In this document: positions 54,357 through 64,000 of the stretch, one piece after another
Numbering within the stretch: position 1 is the stretch's first letter
Layout: every line of letters begins with the position of its first letter
NCBI GenBank assembly: GCA_010909165.1
Contig: VJWM01000238.1
Coordinates: 1-64,000 of the forward strand
Direction of reading: 5' to 3'
Length of the DNA stretch: 64,000 nucleotides
DNA from: Anthoceros angustus
Lineage: Eukaryota; Streptophyta; Anthocerotopsida; Anthocerotales; Anthocerotaceae
Translations under genes and position numbers: made by a program
The notes under the pieces: model-generated
Databases searched by the model: none
Told to the model about the DNA's origin: nothing
What the model saw: only the letters and a program-made list of their open reading frames with translations

Positions 54357-56078
54357 GTATGCCCTCCAAGTTTACATGGGGCGAAAGGTGATTACTAGAG
54401 TCCTGGAGCTTCTTATGCACAGAGTTCTGGACTGGTTGTGGCAGATGCCTGCCATGCAATCTAGTTTTGCTAGCCGGTCATTGTTCCCTTGCATTCCTTA
54501 TTGGAGCAAGTCTGGCAAAAGTCCTGAATTTCAATGCTGTTTTGAGCGCTCAAGTGTGCATTAGAGGAGCTTATTTCTCTCACGAGCTGGAGAAAAAGAG
54601 GGATTTGACCTTGCAGTTTTTTCTGCATTTGCCAGATGGTACAAATTATATATAAGAAGCGCAAATCATCAGGGGGAACAGTATGATGTAATTTTTACAG
54701 GATTGGCTGATGATACCTTTTTCGCCTTAGACCTGAATGCATACACTAAAAGTGCTCAGCAGAAGAAGCAAAATAGGATGTTTAATCATAAAGAGTGGCC
54801 TGGGCTGCTGTGTGTTATTGGTGTTCAGGAGCGATGGCACAGGGATATGTGAAGGCCAGAAGTCTCAGTAATGGAGAATTTCAAAGGGTCAGAGAGAAGC
54901 TGTCAAAAGCAGCAGTGGAACCAAAGATTTCCTTGCAGAAGGTGGGTCCTTCATTCTTTGCTTGGACAAATGCTCCAAACATCATATCATGAATGTCCCT
55001 CAAAACTGTTCTCTGTTATCAATTTGCTGCTTCCACTAGATTCTTTCTTTTCTTTAGAAATTTGCACGCCTGAAACATCTGGTTTGCCTATACTGCTGTA
55101 CACTTGGATCATTTCCGGCTTGGGATCTCATGTCTACAGGCTTTCTTGTGTGCAGATTTCTCCAGGTACATCAGTGTCGTATTCTCATTTGCCTACAGAC
55201 ATAGCTCCTGCCAGATTTGGGGTGTCTCCACCACTCACTGCATCTGGAGTCAAAGATAACTTCCCTTCATTCTACACAACATTGCAAGAAAACAGTGCAA
55301 TCAAGACTAATGTGTCTGTTGCCCCGCTGCCTAACGAGGCTCAAAAACGTGAGGTGCCTGTATCAGCTGGTGCAAGAGGTCAGCTAGCTGCATCGGTATA
55401 GTTGGCCCCACTACCTTTCCCTGCAGGCTTAAGGAACTTGTTGAGGCATTGTTCTGCTGCTTCCAGGAATCTCGGTAGGTTTGGCTTTTTTTACAGAAAA
55501 TGTTTGTTTTGTGCCAGGTTGGTTCTTCTGTACGGTATATTAGGATATCTCAGAAACTGGCTGGAGCTGAACGAAAAACATCAACAGGAAATACTGTGGA
55601 GGCAGTGGAGGAAAATAATTTGGAGGTTAGGGGTGTTGACGTTCATGGTTCAAGTTTTCTTGCTGCAGGGGGGGAATTCCAACACCCTCCATACTCGCAG
55701 ACAAAGGTCAAGGACCTCTCTTGTTGGACTCCAGGTGGCCAACTTGCCTATCCATATTTTGGCCCTGTTGCTTTTGAAACCCCTTTTAGCTCCTTGCCTT
55801 CTACTCCTGCAGCCGTCGCTGTAAGTAGTACGCCGTCCATGGATGCCGGTTCCAGGAGGGCAGCCTCTGATTGCTCACAGTTGACGGCAGGAGCAATGCT
55901 GCTTAGACATGCCTCCTTTCCCCCTCACTATTTGGAGAATGTCGAAGTTGGTACAGCAAGCAGACCGCTAAGGCTTTCTACAAATTCTTGTTTTGGGCTT
56001 CAATGTACGTATGAGGCTCAATATAGAGCCACGGAGGACGTCAAAGGCACTGTTCTCAAAGCTGGTGACACATAAGGT
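54357..56078 (+). CDS. Probable C-terminal exons of the nucleotidyltransferase (borders uncertain)
   Basis: Members of this family have a long, poorly conserved Ser/Pro-rich C-terminus. Candidate exons are 54700-54830 (after TTTTTACAG; reads GLADDTFFALDLNAYTKSAQ), about 55165-55400 (after CTCCAG; reads GTSVSYSHLPTDIAPARFGV, Ser/Thr/Pro-rich), and 55517-56075 (reads RISQKLAGAERKTSTGNTVE then GSSFLAAGGEFQHPP). They are low in recognisable motifs, so I cannot fix splice phases. Position, strand and intact frames tie them to exons 1-7. Confidence 0.45.
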
Positions 56079-57933
56079 ACTGGCTTGGGAATGGATTTCC
56101 TTGCTGATTTCTGCATTGACCGAGAGTTGTGTGGAAGATCCAAGTCCAGAGATGTATAGCTCTGATTCCAAGTACCATCCTCATAACCTCAAGAATTGGT
56201 GCTGTCTGAAAATGCAAGAGTATGTGCGAGGAAGTCAAGCAGGGGGATTGCATGGCAGACCAATGTGTAGTAAGCTGGGTTTTCTATTCAGGTTGTCGAT
56301 CTTTGCCTTTATTGTTATCGCCTGTGCGTCAGGGGAGCGCAAGAGTTTCTGGCTAGCACAAGCTGAGATAATAGTTAGTCATTATCCGGCATAGAACCTG
56401 CACAAGTGCGAGAGAGACTGGAGGTATGGTACTTCCCCTCACAAATCAGGAGCTTCTGGAGCTACTGTTTTTTTTTGAGTGCGTGGCTGGGCACTGAACG
56501 AGCTGCTGTTTCACCTCAGGGTCAAGTTCTCTGATGCACTTTTCTTGCAGAGGCAGTTTTGGTCCTTGTCACCTTAGTTGTTCAACGGAGAGTTCGGACA
56601 AATGGACAGTGGCAAGTTAGCAGTCAGTGGAAGGCACTTAAGGGATGTAAATGACCATGAGCCGTCCGATGCTGTTGGAAGATGCTGTTATGGAATCCGG
56701 CCCAGATCCCCCCAGATGTGTACCTGGTGTAGATTAGGGAGAAGGAATGCGATTTGTGAAGAGGGTAGGTTGACAGGCGTGGTCACAGGCCTGCCTGTTG
56801 GTGGGTGTACGTAGTGGCTGAAATAAGAAAAGCCGCAGCGATAGGAATGCTGTAGAGTCACTTCCGCAATGCAGGGAAAATGTGAAATTGATTACTGGCC
56901 TGCAGACTGCGTCTTCATTCAAGGGTCATTCAAACCTGAAATTTCTCCTGAAATTTAGAGGGCAGCAGTAGATCTAGCACGAGACAAGATCTTGTCTGGA
57001 CGGCTCAAGGAACGCATCTGTATAACAGTCATACTGGTATACCCCCTTTGCACAAGGAATGCTCGTAGAATCGCCAAGGGCAAGTGCGTGTGACAGATTA
57101 TCACAATTCGTAGGACCTGTCAGCAATCCAGCAATCTAATACCCACGAACCCGAATGATAATCTAAGACAGCTTACCTGAACTCTCTAATTTCCTTATCA
57201 ATTTTTTTAATCCATACCTACCAATTGAAGTGTTTCCCTGACCAGGAGTCAGGACCTTAAGCCCAGAACGCCTAAGCGGGTTTTCCAGCTTGATTTTTTA
57301 ATTAAGCGTTATTAAGTGAATTGATTCTAGAAAATATTTAGTGAGTATTCTGCGGCACAATTATCAAGCCGACATGCTCTCATTCCATGTGCTCTAAAAA
57401 CGCGTTGGGATCGATAGCTTGCATCAATGTTTTTCGAAGTGCTTGACCCGTGCCATGAAAGAGAACCATGGAATTTTTTTTTTTGAAGTGCTTGATCCGT
57501 GCCATGAAAGAGAACCATGAAAAAGAACACGGGATGGAGCATGTTCAGGTCGTTACAACAAATGGGTTCACATAAGTTTGAGCAAAATTTATTCCAAGCA
57601 GACCAGAAGGTGATGCAAAAAATCAGAAATCTCAACCAAGCCTCCGACTATCTTCTACTAACTTTCCAAGCAAAAAATGACCATCATGTCAAAGCTTATG
57701 ACTCTCATAGACACGAAATTAGAATACTCTTGTTTTATTTATCAACTTTTATAGTATTTTGTATCTTGCTCTTCGAAAGACATTGACATGGATGATATTT
57801 TCATTTGCTATCTTTTATTTGTATTGTGTATCTTGCTCTTCAAAGGCCTTGACATCCACGGCTACGGGTCCAAGTTCCAACTCAGTAGGGGTGGGCTTGT
57901 TGGTCTAAACAACATCAGGGTGTCAACATTATA
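56079..57933. other. 3' end of the nucleotidyltransferase locus and intergenic sequence
   Basis: Short plus-strand frames at 56130-56394 and 56578-56814 may be terminal exons or UTR. 57240-57870 is AT-rich. I see no separate gene. Confidence 0.35.
57436..57521 (+). repeat. Tandem ~49-bp duplication
   Basis: GAAGTGCTTGA(C/T)CCGTGCC followed by ATGAAAGAGAACCATG occurs at 57436 and 57485, separated by a run of ten T. Confidence 0.85.
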
Positions 57934-59073
57934 CCAGCTATTGAAACCGGCTGAAGCTAAAGATCAGCTGGCCAGACGCGGGCCCCGCCACCACCATGGC
58001 ATGGTGAGCCATGCCCCTTAACCTCTCTCTCTTCCACTCTGTCCCCTGCCCATACGATTCTTTCCCCCCGCGTACATCACAGAATACGGCCTGTGAGCTC
58101 ACAGCTTGCCCGTGCCCATCTCCAGCACGGCCTCCATCTTCACGGCCTACTTACATACATTTAGTTGTGCCTCCGTCCGTAAAATCCCCGTCCATAGCGC
58201 GCTCACACCCGCGACGGGGGAGCTCAAGCCTTGTTCATCGCCCCTCGCACCTCGCTCCTCCCACGCCGGCCTGAGCTCACCCCGCGACGATTGCTTGTCC
58301 ACCCCCCGTCGCAAACACGGCATGAGCTGACACCCGCGACGGGGAAGGTCAAGCCCTGTTCTCGGCGATGGTCTGAGCCATCATCGCCAGACCTTAGGGG
58401 CTGCTTTGAAGTGGTGGAGCTTACAAGGCGCAAGTGGTCCGAGGCTTGCAAGAGATATGGTGCAGCTGCGCAGCACGTTTCTGGTGGAGGAGGTGGCACA
58501 CAATTTGCACATTCAAATGCGTGACCTCCTTTTCGCTGACCTATGACCATCCTTCCCTTTCGTAACCGTGCTCGATGATTGTAGTGCAGTTGGCTGCTAA
58601 TTACCTAGGGCTTGCGGTCCATAACACACCTGTGAAAAACTAGACATCGTGAGATGCAGTAATGTGTTGAAATGCCTCACCAAAATGTCAAGCCATAGCG
58701 GGTAACTTTGCAAGCCGTGTCTGGCTTGGCCCTCTCTTTCGGCTTGGTCCTCCACTGACTAACATGGTCTGCCAGACGGCCCCACGGAATAAAAGCAAGA
58801 CGCATTTCCTTCCCCACACCTGGTGCAGAGCTATGCTTGTATGCTTCATTTTGTAATGAGGTTCAAGGTGACGGGAACCGGGTTTAGGGTTCAATAAATT
58901 AAGAAGCGAAATGCTGCCGGTAACCGTAACCGGTCATTACCAACTCATGTACGCGGCGAGGGCTCCTTATGCACAAGAGAGAGAACGGTTGAGAGAGGTA
59001 GGGTCATGGCTCACCATGCCATGGTGGTGGCGGGGCCCGCATCTGGCCAGCTGAGCTTCAACCATTGAAACTG
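57934..59073. mobile_element. ~1.1-kb terminal-inverted-repeat element (non-autonomous)
   Basis: 57934-58030 and 58985-59073 are inverted copies. The core (CAGCTGGCCAGA-GCGGGCCC followed by CGCCACCACCATGGCATGGT GAGCCATG) differs at only three or four positions over about 55 bases, and similarity extends outward with small gaps (CCAG---TTGA--GGTTGAAGCT). The interior has GC-rich repeats of CCCGCGACGGGG and no transposase. Long inverted ends suit a Mutator-like or foldback element. I find no convincing target-site duplication. It ends about 110 bases before the L18 start codon. Confidence 0.65.
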
Positions 59074-59082
59074 GACTGACTC

Positions 59083-59093
59083 TAGGGTTAGGG
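59083..59093 (+). promoter_or_regulatory. Telo-box-like TAGGGTTAGGG
   Basis: The motif lies 88 bases before the L18 ATG, just outside the inverted-repeat element. Telo-boxes are typical of plant ribosomal protein promoters. Confidence 0.5.
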
Positions 59094-59180
59094 CTTCTCC
59101 TGCATCAATAAGTACTTTGCCTCCCATTCTTTCTTTCTCTTTCGCTGAGGTGTTGTGGTCGTGTCCGGTTGCTGGTCGCG

Positions 59181-60021
59181 ATGGGTATCGATTTGGTTGC
59201 CGGGGGCCGCAACAAGAAAACAAAGCGGACAGCTCCAAAGAGCGACAACCCCTATCTCAAGCTCCTTGTGAAGGTGAGCGAGGTTTCGAAGGTTCCAGTG
59301 TTCGTTTGATGTGCTGGATGGTGATAATGGAAGCCAATTTTGAGTATCGTTTGCCACAGCTCTACAGGTTTTTGGTGAGGCGGACAGAAAGTCCTTTCAA
59401 CAAGGTAATTCTGAAGCGGTTGTTCATGAGTAGAACGAACAGGCCTCCCATCTCTCTCTCTCGACTCGTGAGGTACACAACTGGCAAGGCAAGGTCACTT
59501 CTCATGTCCTCCATCTCGGGCTGTAGATGCTTATGTGAAATTTAGGGCATTGACAATGCACAGCTCCTTCATGACACCAAACCTGTGGCGTTCAGGAGGA
59601 CAAGATTGCCGTCGTAGTCGGGACAGTGACGGACGACGTCAGACTGTATGAGCTGCCTGCACTCAGGGTTGCGGCCCTACGTTTCACTGAAACAGCCCGA
59701 GCACGCATCCTGAAGGCTGGTGGGGAGGTGCTCACATTCGATCAGCTTGCCCTGAAGGCCCCAACTGGTTCCAATACTGTAAGTGTTTACAGTGGTGCTT
59801 GTCTTTCTGGGTGCGTTTGATTCAGTTGCTATCTCACTCGTTGAATACCGTTCTCGGCACAGCTTTTGTTGAGGGGTCCCAAGAATGCTCGCGAAGCAGT
59901 GAAGCACTTTGGAAGGGCACCTGGCGTGCCTCACAGTCACACGAAGCCTTATGTCCGGTCCAAGGGCAGGAAGTTTGAGAAGGCTCGTGGTCGCCGCAAC
60001 AGCAGAGGGTTCAAGGTGTAG
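59181..60021 (+). CDS. RPL18: 60S ribosomal protein L18 (eL18), four exons
   Basis: Exons 59181-59273, 59360-59488, 59596-59778 and 59863-60021 join in phase to 187 codons, the normal length for plant eL18. The start [20 protein letters not shown] is the family signature. Exon 2 reads [20 protein letters not shown], exon 3 [20 protein letters not shown] and [20 protein letters not shown], exon 4 [20 protein letters not shown] and RGFKV-stop. The protein is part of the large cytosolic subunit. Introns are short (86, 107, 84 bases). Intron 2 uses a GC donor (AAG|GCAAGG) with a normal AG acceptor; the exon phase demands it. A telo-box-like motif lies upstream. I see no defect. Confidence 0.97.
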
Positions 60022-60610
60022 GCTGATTTTCGCGGAGGAATCTCTGGCGGCTGCAATCCATAGAGGCAAGGAGTCAATTCTTGTAGGGGTATTTTGTTAG
60101 TCCATTTGCGGGAGCTGTGGTGACCAGCCTATGTGGCTTATGGTTGAACCGTCAAGCGTCTGAATAACCTGCTGGTGTTTTTTATGAGAATCTTTTGCCT
60201 CGTTGACTCAATGTACTTTAGCTGCTCAGAGGTTCCGTGCGGTTTGCTAAGGGATCTCTTAGTTTCGTCTTTTTCCTAGCGAGCCCTGGCTTCTCTAGGC
60301 TCGGAGTTTTGGGTTTGCCATAATCGTTACTCTGGTAAGCTCAGCAAGCATTCTGAAGAATACTCAACAGTGGCTGTTTGGGATCTCGAATGACTGAAAC
60401 GTGCTCAGGTTGTCAGTGATGTGTTTTCGTCTGCCTTTTGTTCGTCTCTCCTAGGTTTTAGGAGGCTGGTCATCTTAGACGGGCCGTCACATTAGTGTGG
60501 AGTCGCTTGATTGTCTGAACGAGTGAATCTCGCGTAATGGGGGAACTCTTTTGAGGAGGAGTCTTTCGGAAGGTGATCCGAAGTATCCGTTTCATCCGGG
60601 ATCAGTGTGG
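60022..60610. other. 3' UTR of RPL18 and spacer
   Basis: No gene is visible. T-rich stretches after 60090 suit a 3' UTR and polyadenylation region. Confidence 0.5.
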
Positions 60611-60613
60611 TCT

Positions 60614-60900
60614 AGGCTCTCAGACCCGGTGCCCGGTTTCAGAGTCAGCTGGAATTGTTTGTGTGCCACTGCTGGGATCTAGATCACTGAATGAGCGTCT
60701 GGCTAGAATCATTATGTTGTCTCGTATCTGATGCACCTTGGCTCTCTTCCCTTCCGTATAGCGGTAATTTCCGTTTCCACAGAGGCCTCTCTGCAGGTGT
60801 CTACCAAGAAGTATGATGCCACTTGCAAGGGACTTCACGGGCTAACGCTCCGCCCCACGTCCATGAACGTTGCTGATCCTCTCCAGCTCTTCTACATCCT
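60614..60900 (+). pseudogene. Fragment of a second nucleotidyltransferase copy (exons 5-6)
   Basis: CAGACCCGGTGCCC...TCAGAGTCAGCTGG at 60619-60652 follows the end of exon 5 of the 52-kb gene. 60778-60893 follows its exon 6: EASLQVSTKKYDA aligns with EAFLQMCTKKYAV, and PTSMNVADPLQL with PKTMNIVDPLLH. The catalytic exons and everything downstream are missing and no start is available. It is a truncated duplicate lying between L18 and the transporter. Confidence 0.75.
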
Positions 60901-61986
60901 TAAATGGTGGAACTCGAAAGATGATGGAAGAGGTCATTACAAAATCTCTGGAGTTTGTCACTTGCAGAAACCTGCAATAGCGGTAGCAGATGGCATCCGT
61001 GAGTAAAGCGTTCCTAGCACGCGTCCAGGAGGTAGTCTGTCAAAGTACTGAATATCAATGGTGGTGTCTTCGTGCTGCAAAACGATTGTATCAATTTATG
61101 GCTCTGTATCTTGGGCGTTGCAAGAGAAGTTACATAAATGTCGTGTGGTATGGAGCATGTACTTCTAAGGCACCCCAGCTGCTTCTCAAGACTCAAGGAA
61201 ATGCGTCCATCCTTTGGCAACCATCAACTCAAGGGGAATTGTTCACGCGAATGAAAACTGTGGAAGGCTGCATGTCATGGAGGGAATGGACAAAGTGTCG
61301 AACGCTTGTCTGTGGCACTGTCTAGTAGTGTTGTGTCAAATTTGGGCGTCCCACAGTGCGCGCTGGGTTGACACCTACTCGCGACATTTTGTGCACCACG
61401 GAGATAGACAGGTGGAAACCTTCAGCCCGCTCGATTGGCTAGACAACGACCGTCACCCGACACACCGAACTTGCACAGAACAGTGGAGTGGACTGCTTTG
61501 TCATTTTCTGGGCTCAGGAAAATCCGTATGCCTCGTAACTGATTTAACTTAGTCCGCGCAGATCACTGCGGGCGGTTGTCTCGAGATTTGTACTCACCTT
61601 TTAAGAGATTCATGGTTCCAGACATTGGATTCTTAGAGAAAAATGAAAAGATTTTTCAAGGACGCCCAGCCAGTCATCTCGTACAACTTCGATCCATGGG
61701 TTGTTAGCAAACATAAACTTGGAGCTCGTGAGCAACCAGCCACCGACGATGGACGGGAGGTACCAATTGTCTTTATCATGTCTTTCCTATCTCTCTCGTT
61801 TGGCAGGTGAAGGCAGTGGGTACGTGTCCATGCCACTACAATCATGCAGGATGAGTTCCTGCCAGACTTTCTCCTCTCTCAGAGCCTGACATTCCAGGGT
61901 GAGGGATCTACCAAATCCTGTGAGCAAAAATGCCTTCTCAGGCTATGAATTGAGGGTCCAGCGTGCTCCGTGACAGAGAATCAACC
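60901..61986. other. No supported gene
   Basis: Open frames such as 60990-61325 read smoothly but match nothing I know. They might be decayed exons of the nucleotidyltransferase duplicate or the promoter and 5' UTR of the transporter. Confidence 0.35.
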
Positions 61987-64000
61987 ATGGGGAGCACAGG
62001 AAGTCTGAAGGAGAGCCCTCTGGAGAAGCCACCACCATCTCCGTGCTGCCCGCAGAACATCACTCAGCCGGCTGCAGATACACGAGTTGAAGCCCAGGAG
62101 GACAAAGTTTCAGGCACTGCAGATCCTGTTGTCCGTTTAAGCCCAACTCTGAAGCCAGACGATGCTAAGGCTCGTGGATTTGAAAGTCAGGAGTGCAGCA
62201 AAGGTTCAGCCACTCCGGATGGTGATGTCGGTGTAGGCCCAAGTACGCTGAAGGGCAAAGATGCTAAGGCTCCTGCTGCTGGAGGGTGGAAGACGGCACC
62301 GTTTATCTTCGGTTAGAGCTTGAGGAAGCGTGAATTTCTTGTGGAACTGAATAAATGCTGTAGAATCCGCCGTAGATAGACCTGTAGGGTGTCGTTAGAT
62401 TGTACATTTGTCAAGCATTTGGCTGAGTTTTGCAGTCATTTGCAGGAAATGAGTTCTGCGAGAAGGTGGCTACAGGAGGGCTGCATGTCAACATGATCAC
62501 CTACCTTACGCAGGTTATGCACATGAAGCTGGTGACAGCATCCACCACCATCACCAATTTCAATGGAACCTCCAATCTGACTCCTCTCCTAGGAGCCTTT
62601 CTGGCCGACTCGTACCTTGGTCGATTTGTCACGATTATCCTGTTCTCCACGCTGTATCTCATGGTAAGAAGACTCAAACCCTTGCGATGGTCATCGGAAG
62701 TGCGGAAATGTCCAGATATGCTGAAGGAAATGACATTACTAGCACAATGATCTGCAATATTTGCTTCGACTGTGCTTCAAGAGTTGCTCATAATTTCAGA
62801 GTTCTCAACCCGGCGATGATGGCTTGTGAATTCCATGACAACAGGGTATGACCTTGCTGGCGATGGCAACACTCTTCCCTTCTCTCACGCCCAGCCCGTG
62901 CCCGACAGGCACGAGGTTCTTCAATTGCGAGAAGGCGTCGTCGGGGCAGAAGGGATATCTCTACGCAGCGCTGAGCCTCATGGCCCTAGGATCGGGAGGA
63001 ATCAGGCCCTGTGTGGCCACCTTCGGGGCAGACCAATTCGACATCACCAATGCACGCCAGCAGAAGCAAATGCGGGGATTTTTCAACTGGTTCTACTTCT
63101 CCATGGGATTGGCTCTTCTGCTGGCTGTCACTGTGGTGGTGTATGTCCAGGATAATGTAGGCTGGAGCTGGGGCTTCGGCATCCCCGCCGTAGCCATGAG
63201 CTTGTCCATCATCTTATTCATCGTCGGGTCACGTATGTACAGAAAATTCAAGACCGGCACTAGCCCCTTCACCCGTCTTGTCCAAGTGCCCGTGGCGGCC
63301 TTCCGCAAACGCAACCTGCCTCTCCCTGAAGATCCAGCGCTGCTCTTCCACGGAGCTCCAGCTCCAGATCTGAACCGGGGAAAGAAAGCGGACGGGTTTG
63401 GCAAAATGCAGCTCGTCCACACCGACCAATTTCGGTGAGCCAATTGCCTCCACTCTTCAAGTTCTTCCTCCTCCTTCCTTTTTCCTTCTTCTTCACCAGT
63501 TTTTGCCTTCTTCTTCCAAGAAAGATCGTTTGCATGCATACGGCTCCAGGTGCTAGGAAAATTGCTGCACTTTGCAACAACGATACCAAGACCGGATAGA
63601 TCTACAACCGGAAGATCAAATTCCACACTTACATACAAACAAAAGCTCAACTTCGACACTTGCATGTCCACTGTATGTGATGTTCTTGAACACAATCGGT
63701 GCAGGTTTCTTGACAGAGCGGCAGTAGTCATGGAAGGCGACGACTATGCGGGAACTCCAAACCCCTGGCGGCTGTGTCCTGTGAGCCACATCGAGGAGCT
63801 GAAGTGCCTGGTGCGACTGATGCCGATCTGGCTGGCCACAACCACAGTGCACAGCATGGCACCGCAGCAAGGCACGTTCACGGTACACCAGGCGAGCTTG
63901 ATGGACCGGCATCTAGGCAAACGTTTCCAGATCCCGGCTGCATCCTTCGGCGCCTTCGCGATCCTGGTGATGCTGGCCTTCATCCCCGTATACGAGAAGG
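61987..64000 (+). CDS. NPF (NRT1/PTR) family proton-coupled transporter, 5' part; continues beyond the window
   Basis: Exons 61987-62311, 62446-62663, 62845-63434 and 63705 to the edge join in phase through GT-AG introns. GGWKTAPFIFGNEFCEKVAT opens the transporter fold, with E-x-x-E-K in place of the ExxER proton-coupling motif, as in several plant NPF subfamilies. NLTPLLGAFLADSYLGRF follows. Exon 3 has CVATFGADQFD, the family signature, and several membrane helices, then the cytosolic loop. Exon 4 resumes with VRLMPIWLATTTVH and QGTFTVHQASLMD. NPF proteins import nitrate, peptides, hormones or glucosides; the substrate cannot be told. About 97 residues precede GGW, longer than usual, with a duplicated TLK--DAKA motif. 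An in-frame ATG at 61963 would add eight residues; I prefer 61987. Confidence 0.9.

Noticed and set aside
54241-54655. Overlapping plus-strand frames after 54241 as further genes
   Set aside because: They are off-frame shadows of exon 7 and the following intron of the nucleotidyltransferase.
58570-58590. GATTGTAGTG as the right end of the CACTA element
   Set aside because: It lacks the TTCTTG part of the inverted repeat, lies beyond several unrelated genes, and is not followed by the predicted TAGAGTCAACGG.

Overview
This is nuclear DNA of a land plant. Short canonical GT-AG introns, a plant-type 60S ribosomal protein L18 gene, a plant NPF transporter, plant Ty3/gypsy, Ty1/copia and CACTA elements, and CCCTAAA telomere-type repeats all say so. 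A Crypton-like tyrosine recombinase relic and a retroelement-borne cytosine methyltransferase make a non-flowering lineage (bryophyte, lycophyte or similar) my preferred guess, but nothing here fixes the species.

Layout. 0.8-3 kb: degraded Crypton-like recombinase. 3.2-17.6 kb: a minus-strand Ty3/gypsy element with short LTRs and integrase, RT, protease and gag relics, with plus-strand gag-like sequence inside it. 17.6-27.6 kb: five tandem units of about 1.95-2.0 kb plus a partial sixth. 27.6-28.2 kb: a copia RT fragment fused to the satellite. 28.2-39.7 kb: a plus-strand relative of the first gypsy element, split by a different minus-strand LTR element (29.5-35.4 kb) that encodes gag, protease, a DNA cytosine-5 methyltransferase-like domain and only the start of an RT. 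39.7 kb: the left end of a CACTA transposon sits exactly in the 3' end of the second gypsy copy. SET-like and tnp2-transposase-like relics follow, the latter in a 1.9-kb tandem duplication (to 46.2 kb). 46.2-48.4 kb: 5S rRNA-like fragments and short duplications.

48.4-64 kb is gene-bearing: an unknown small gene behind a telomere-type motif, a minus-strand coiled-coil/repeat pseudogene, a PAP/OAS1-like nucleotidyltransferase gene, a 1.1-kb terminal-inverted-repeat element, the L18 gene (complete, 187 codons in 4 exons), a broken copy of nucleotidyltransferase exons 5-6, and the first four exons of an NPF (NRT1/PTR) transporter running off the right edge.

A theme across the window: repeat copies agree almost perfectly except at discrete hot spots rich in CAG/CTG/CG, while the single-copy genes read cleanly. 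Many apparent frameshifts in the transposons may therefore be sequencing errors at methylated cytosines and not true decay.
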